A stretch of 45,267 nt of DNA, taken from the NCBI GenBank assembly GCA_001464625.1, contig LNFJ01000141.1:1-45267 (forward strand), written 5' to 3'. A program made the position numbers and the translations under genes. This DNA comes from Bacteroidia bacterium Ga0077558 (GTDB taxonomy: Bacteria > Bacteroidota > Bacteroidia > Chitinophagales > Chitinophagaceae). Within the stretch, counting starts at the first letter, position 1; every line of letters starts with the position of its first letter. The notes under the pieces are model-generated. The model saw only the letters and a program-made list of their open reading frames with translations, searched no databases and was not told the origin of the DNA. This document shows positions 41,751 to 45,267 of the stretch, one piece after another.

Positions 41751-42008
41751 ATGGAAGCAAGAAATTTAAGAAAGACCAGAACAGGTGTTGTTACCAGCAA
41801 CAAAATGGCTAAGACTATTACTGTTGCCGTTGAGAGAAAAGTAAAGCACCCTATCTATGGTAAGTTTGTAAAAAAGACTACCAAGTTCCATGCGCATGAT
41901 GATAAGAACGAATGCAGCATTGGTGATGTGGTAAAAATCATGGAAACCCGTCCGCTTAGCAAAACAAAGCGTTGGAGATTGGTGGAAGTGGTAGAGAAAG
42001 TTAAATAA
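41751..42008 (+). CDS. rpsQ: Ribosomal protein S17
   Basis: 85 residues, intact: [37 protein letters not shown] and [19 protein letters not shown], an OB-fold 16S rRNA-binding protein. A dispersed repeat begins 2 bases after the stop. Confidence 0.96.
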   Translation: MEARNLRKTRTGVVTSNKMAKTITVAVERKVKHPIYGKFVKKTTKFHAHDDKNECSIGDVVKIMETRPLSKTKRWRLVEVVEKVK

Positions 42009-42009
42009 G

Positions 42010-42061
42010 ATAGGTACGAGTCGTGAGTTTAGAGTTACGAGTCGTTGCCGAAAGATTAATA
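42010..42061. repeat. Dispersed repeat, family R3, copy 2, between rpsQ and rplN
   Basis: Degenerate CGAGT/GAGTT units lead to CGAGTCGTTGCCGAAAGA and TTAATA, closely matching copy 1 at 7931-7982. It starts directly after a stop codon, as copy 1 does. Confidence 0.6.
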
Positions 42062-42115
42062 AACGTTTTAACTGCTCAATTCGCCAATGACGAAAAGAGC
42101 TAAAAGCAAAATAAA

Positions 42116-42484
42116 ATGATTCAGCAAGAAAGCCGGTTAAATGTTGCGGACAACAGTGGTGCCAAAGAGGTGCTTTGTATCCGTGTACTCGGTAATAGCG
42201 GTCAGCGTTATGCAAGAATTGGCGATAAAATAGTAGTAACAGTTAAGGATGCAATTCCTGCCGGCGGTATCAAAAAAGGTACAGTAGCTAAAGCAGTAAT
42301 TGTTCGTACTACTAACAAATTACGTCGTAAAGATGGTTCTTATATCCGTTTCGATGATAATGCAGTAGTGATATTGAACCAGGCAGATGAGCCTCGTGGT
42401 ACCCGTATTTTTGGGCCAGTGGCAAGAGAGCTCCGTGATAAAGGCTACATGAAAATTATTTCATTGGCTCCGGAAGTTCTTTAA
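42116..42484 (+). CDS. rplN: Ribosomal protein L14
   Basis: 122 residues, intact: [26 protein letters not shown] and [18 protein letters not shown]. It contacts 16S rRNA at the subunit interface. Confidence 0.97.
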   Translation: MIQQESRLNVADNSGAKEVLCIRVLGNSGQRYARIGDKIVVTVKDAIPAGGIKKGTVAKAVIVRTTNKLRRKDGSYIRFDDNAVVILNQADEPRGTRIFGPVARELRDKGYMKIISLAPEVL

Positions 42485-42490
42485 GAACAA

Positions 42491-42561
42491 GTGCTGAGCA
42501 GCGAACAGAACGATGAAGAGTGCGACGCAACGAAGATGATAGTAGTACTGAAGCTGGAAAC
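42491..42561 (+). repeat. Dispersed intergenic repeat, family R1, copy C, between rplN and rplX
   Basis: The element starts 6 bases after the rplN stop. It shares TGCGACGCAACGAAGATG with copy B and GCGAACAGAAC and TAGTAGTACT with copy A. Confidence 0.7.
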
Positions 42562-42605
42562 AAAAAAAGTAAATCATTCCGCAAAATCGGAGTAAAGAAT
42601 AAAAA

Positions 42606-42950
42606 ATGAAAGCAAGATTTAAACCCAAGTACAACATCCGCAAAGGAGACAGTGTAGTGGTTATTACCGGTGATGATAAAGCATTGGATAAACCCCGCAT
42701 TGTAAAAGAAGTATTGGTAGAAGATGCTAAAGTGATAGTTGAAGGTGTAAACATCATTACCAAGCATACTAAACCTTCTGCACAAAACACTAAAGGTGGT
42801 ATTGTAAAGAAAGAAGCACCTATCCACATTAGTAATGTTATGCTTTGGGATGCTGCACAAAAAACAGGTGCAAAAATTTCAAGAGTAAGAACAGAAGGTA
42901 AAACTGAAAGGGTTTTTAAAATCAAAAAAACTCAGGGAGGTAAAAAATAA
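42606..42950 (+). CDS. rplX: Ribosomal protein L24
   Basis: 114 residues, intact, with the KOW motif [15 protein letters not shown] and [10 protein letters not shown]. It is an assembly initiator of the 50S subunit. Its stop overlaps the rplE ATG (TAATG). Confidence 0.95.
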   Translation: MKARFKPKYNIRKGDSVVVITGDDKALDKPRIVKEVLVEDAKVIVEGVNIITKHTKPSAQNTKGGIVKKEAPIHISNVMLWDAAQKTGAKISRVRTEGKTERVFKIKKTQGGKK

Positions 42951-43528
42951 TGAGCACAAAAAAATATACCCCAAGACTGGCAGACAAGTATACTAAAGAA
43001 GTTATACCTGCCTTGGTAAAAAAATTCAGTTACGACACGGTAATGCAGACTCCCCGTTTGGAAAAGATCTGTGTTAACCGTGGTGTAAACGGAGCTGTTA
43101 CTGATAAAAAACTAGTAGATATTGCATTAGATGAGTTAACTACTATTACTGGTCAGAAAGCTGTAGCCACAATGTCTAAAAAAGACATCTCTAACTTTAA
43201 GTTGCGTAAAAACATGCCAATTGGCGCAAGAGTTACGCTTCGCGGAGTAAAGATGTATGAATTCTTAGATCGTTTGATCTCTGTGGCTTTACCCCGTGTT
43301 CGTGACTTTAAAGGTATCAACGAAAAATCATTTGATGGCCGTGGTAACTATACCATGGGTGTAACAGAACAGATCATTTTCCCTGAGATCGATATTGATA
43401 AAGTAAATAAAATTACTGGTCTTGATATCACTTTTGTAACAACTGCTGGTACAGATGAAGAAGCATACGAATTGTTGAAAGAACTGGGTATGCCTTTTAA
43501 AAATGCAGCAAAATCTATTTCAAACTAA
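42950..43528 (+). CDS. rplE: Ribosomal protein L5
   Basis: 192 residues, intact: [31 protein letters not shown], and [33 protein letters not shown]. It binds 5S rRNA. Confidence 0.97.
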   Translation: MSTKKYTPRLADKYTKEVIPALVKKFSYDTVMQTPRLEKICVNRGVNGAVTDKKLVDIALDELTTITGQKAVATMSKKDISNFKLRKNMPIGARVTLRGVKMYEFLDRLISVALPRVRDFKGINEKSFDGRGNYTMGVTEQIIFPEIDIDKVNKITGLDITFVTTAGTDEEAYELLKELGMPFKNAAKSISN

Positions 43529-43545
43529 ATAAGAAATAATATAAC

Positions 43546-43815
43546 ATGGCAAAAACATCAATAAAAGCCAGGCAGAGAAAAAGAGAAAAGATGGTAGCCC
43601 AGCATGCAGCCAAAAGAGAAGAGTTGAAGAAAGCTGGCGACTGGAAAGCTCTTGACGATATGCCGAAAAATTCTTCTAAAGTTCGATTGAAAAATCGGTG
43701 TCAGTTAACAGGTCGTCCTAAAGGATATGTTCGCTACTTCGGTCTTTCAAGAATTATGGTGAGAGATATGGCATTGAATGGAAAAATTCCAGGATTGAAA
43801 AAAGCTAGCTGGTAA
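43546..43815 (+). CDS. rpsN: Ribosomal protein S14, zinc-free type
   Basis: 89 residues, intact. It is the long form without the CxxC zinc ribbon: [21 protein letters not shown] and [15 protein letters not shown]. Confidence 0.96.
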   Translation: MAKTSIKARQRKREKMVAQHAAKREELKKAGDWKALDDMPKNSSKVRLKNRCQLTGRPKGYVRYFGLSRIMVRDMALNGKIPGLKKASW

Positions 43816-43889
43816 TTCAGCAACTATAACTGGCTGCTCCGGCAGCGAGAATAGAAACAAAATTTTGAACTGATTTAATTAGATATAAC

Positions 43890-44252
43890 ATGGTAACAGA
43901 TCCTATAGCAGATTTTTTGACAAGAATTCGTAACGCACAGATGGCAGGCCATCGTGTAGTGGATATTCCTGCTTCTAATCTTAAGAAGCGTATGACAGAA
44001 ATTCTGTACGCTCAGGGATATATTCTGAAGTACAAAGCTTTGAAGTATGATGCTGCTACTAAACAGCCTGCTATACAAAGTATGGAAAGAGTTAGCCGTC
44101 CTGGTTTGCGCCAGTATGCTTCTCCTGCAGAATTTCGCAGAGTAAAGAATGGTTTAGGTGTTGCAATTTTGTCTACTTCTAAAGGAGTAATGACAGATAA
44201 AGATGCAAAGGTGCAGAATGTAGGTGGTGAAGTTCTTTGCTACATCTATTAA
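43890..44252 (+). CDS. rpsH: Ribosomal protein S8, short by about 12 residues
   Basis: The protein is 120 residues. MVTDPIADFLTRIRNAQMAGH to YILKYK is normal, but it then joins directly to ALKYDAATKQPAIQSMERVSRPGLRQY. Bacteroidota S8 has a loop of about 12 residues (roughly FxxxxxQGxIKI) between these. An in-frame loss of about 36 bases at 44036/44037 is inferred. Together with the other damaged genes this looks like an assembly error. Confidence 0.93.
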   Translation: MVTDPIADFLTRIRNAQMAGHRVVDIPASNLKKRMTEILYAQGYILKYKALKYDAATKQPAIQSMERVSRPGLRQYASPAEFRRVKNGLGVAILSTSKGVMTDKDAKVQNVGGEVLCYIY

Positions 44253-44344
44253 GTGAATAAGAAAAGTTGCTGATACATTAAGCTGAAACTATACTAAGCT
44301 GACCGGTCGGTAACAATTAAAAATAAAAGATAAACTAAGTAATT

Positions 44345-44853
44345 ATGTCTCGTATAGGAAAGACAATGTGGTTACTGTTAAAGGACCAAAAGGCGAATTG
44401 AAACAAGCTATTGACCGTGATATTACTGTAGAAGTAAAAGATGGTACAATCACTTTTGCCCGCCCTACAGATCAAATTCGTCACCGTGCATTGCATGGTT
44501 TGTATCGTTCATTAGTTTCAAACCTTGTAAAAGGTGTTACTGATGGATACGAAAGAAAATTAGAATTAATTGGTGTGGGTTTTAAAGCAGCTAACCAGGG
44601 CAATGTACTGGATCTTGCTTTAGGATATTCTCACAACATCATATTCGAAGTGCCGAAAGAAATTAAAGTGGCTACTGCACAGGAGAAAGGACAAAATCCG
44701 ATTATTACTCTTGAAGGTATCGACAAGCAATTAATAGGGCAGGTAGCTGCTAAATTAAGAAGCTTGCGTAAGCCAGAGCCGTACAAAGGAAAAGGTGTTC
44801 GTTATGTTGGAGAAGTGGTACGTAAGAAAGCAGGTAAAGCCGCTGGTAAATAA
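44345..44853 (+). pseudogene. rplF: Ribosomal protein L6, frameshifted by a deletion near the start
   Basis: The gene starts ATG with MSRIGK (44345-44362), as in normal L6, then jumps to NVVTVKGPKGELKQ in another frame (from about 44363). The PIxxPxGVxVxV segment that lies between them, about 46 bases, is missing. The rest to the stop (YKGKGVRYVGEVVRKKAG) is intact. A GTG at 44368 could start a truncated product. The gene is essential, so an assembly error is likely. Confidence 0.85.
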
Positions 44854-44902
44854 TTAAGTAAAGTATGACCTTGGCAGAATCAAGGTTCAAAAAATAAAAG
44901 AG

Positions 44903-45265
44903 ATGAATCCAAAAGTTAAATCACAAAGAAGACAAAACATCCGCTATCGTATTCGCCGCAAGATTGGCGAAGGATCGGCTGCTAAGCCAAGGTTGTCTGT
45001 TTTCAGAAGCAACACTGATATCTATGTTCAATTGATCGATGATGCAAATGGTCAAACATTAGCAGCAGCTTCTTCAAAAGACAAAGAGATCAAAGCTCAA
45101 ACAGCTAACAAGGTTGATAAGAGCAAAATGGTAGGAGAGGCAATTGCAAAGAAAGCTGTTGCTCTTGGAATCCAGGATGTAACTTTTGACCGTGGTGGTT
45201 ATTTATATCATGGCCGTGTGAAGTCTGTAGCTGACGGTGCAAGAGAAGGTGGTCTGAAATTTTAA
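44903..45265 (+). CDS. rplR: Ribosomal protein L18
   Basis: 120 residues, complete up to the window end: [32 protein letters not shown] and [26 protein letters not shown]. It binds 5S rRNA with L5. rpsE would be expected next. Confidence 0.95.
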   Translation: MNPKVKSQRRQNIRYRIRRKIGEGSAAKPRLSVFRSNTDIYVQLIDDANGQTLAAASSKDKEIKAQTANKVDKSKMVGEAIAKKAVALGIQDVTFDRGGYLYHGRVKSVADGAREGGLKF

Positions 45266-45267
45266 GA

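Overview
The window is chromosomal DNA of a Bacteroidota bacterium, most likely family Chitinophagaceae. The evidence is an A+T-rich base composition, Bacteroidota-type promoters (TTG or TTTG, an 18-21 base spacer, then TAnnTTTG), almost no Shine-Dalgarno sites, an OmpA protein with thrombospondin-3 repeats, a CHRD lipoprotein, a fused DAHP synthase/chorismate mutase and an S10-spc ribosomal operon. No tRNA, rRNA, CRISPR array, insertion sequence or prophage was seen. No gene-free stretch exceeds 300 bases.

Layout. 1-6 kb: 5' part of glmS (cut by the window edge), mgtE, a small SET protein, a CHRD lipoprotein and mutS. 6-18 kb: housekeeping genes (DUF4139 protein, TrmH-type methyltransferase, UbiA/MqnP-like prenyltransferase, ruvX, def, RluD-type pseudouridine synthase, lipB, an ACC deaminase-like enzyme, a sugar nucleotidyltransferase), two unrecognised exported proteins, and an ECF sigma factor whose gene overlaps that of a membrane protein joining an anti-sigma-like head to a trypsin-like protease. 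18-20 kb: a small lipoprotein and a DEAD-box helicase. 20.3-28.2 kb: an aromatic amino acid operon (pheA, aminotransferase, tyrA, DAHP synthase/chorismate mutase, aroB, aroA, aroC, DUF952 gene). 28-32 kb: cell-wall enzymes (VanX-like dipeptidase, YcbB-like L,D-transpeptidase) and OmpA. 32-45 kb: fusA, two opposite-strand envelope genes, then rpsJ to rplR.

Main discovery candidate: the aromatic operon begins with an apparent transcription attenuator. A 28-codon leader ORF (20307-20393) carries YFGFYFYYFF. It is followed by a 13-bp terminator hairpin (20414-20444), and the leader contains an 8-bp anti-terminator segment complementary to the left arm of that hairpin. The promoter sits so close to the leader ATG that the mRNA is probably leaderless. 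Stalling on Phe/Tyr codons would switch on synthesis from DAHP to Phe and Tyr.

Other notable points: (1) three consecutive hairpins just before rplC look like a structured ribosomal-protein leader; (2) five ribosomal genes (rpsJ, rplB, rpsC, rpsH, rplF) each lack a block of about 36-60 bases, including the universally conserved glycine-rich segment of L2, which points to systematic assembly damage rather than biology; (3) several families of short dispersed repeats lie just after stop codons, and two have entered aroA in frame.
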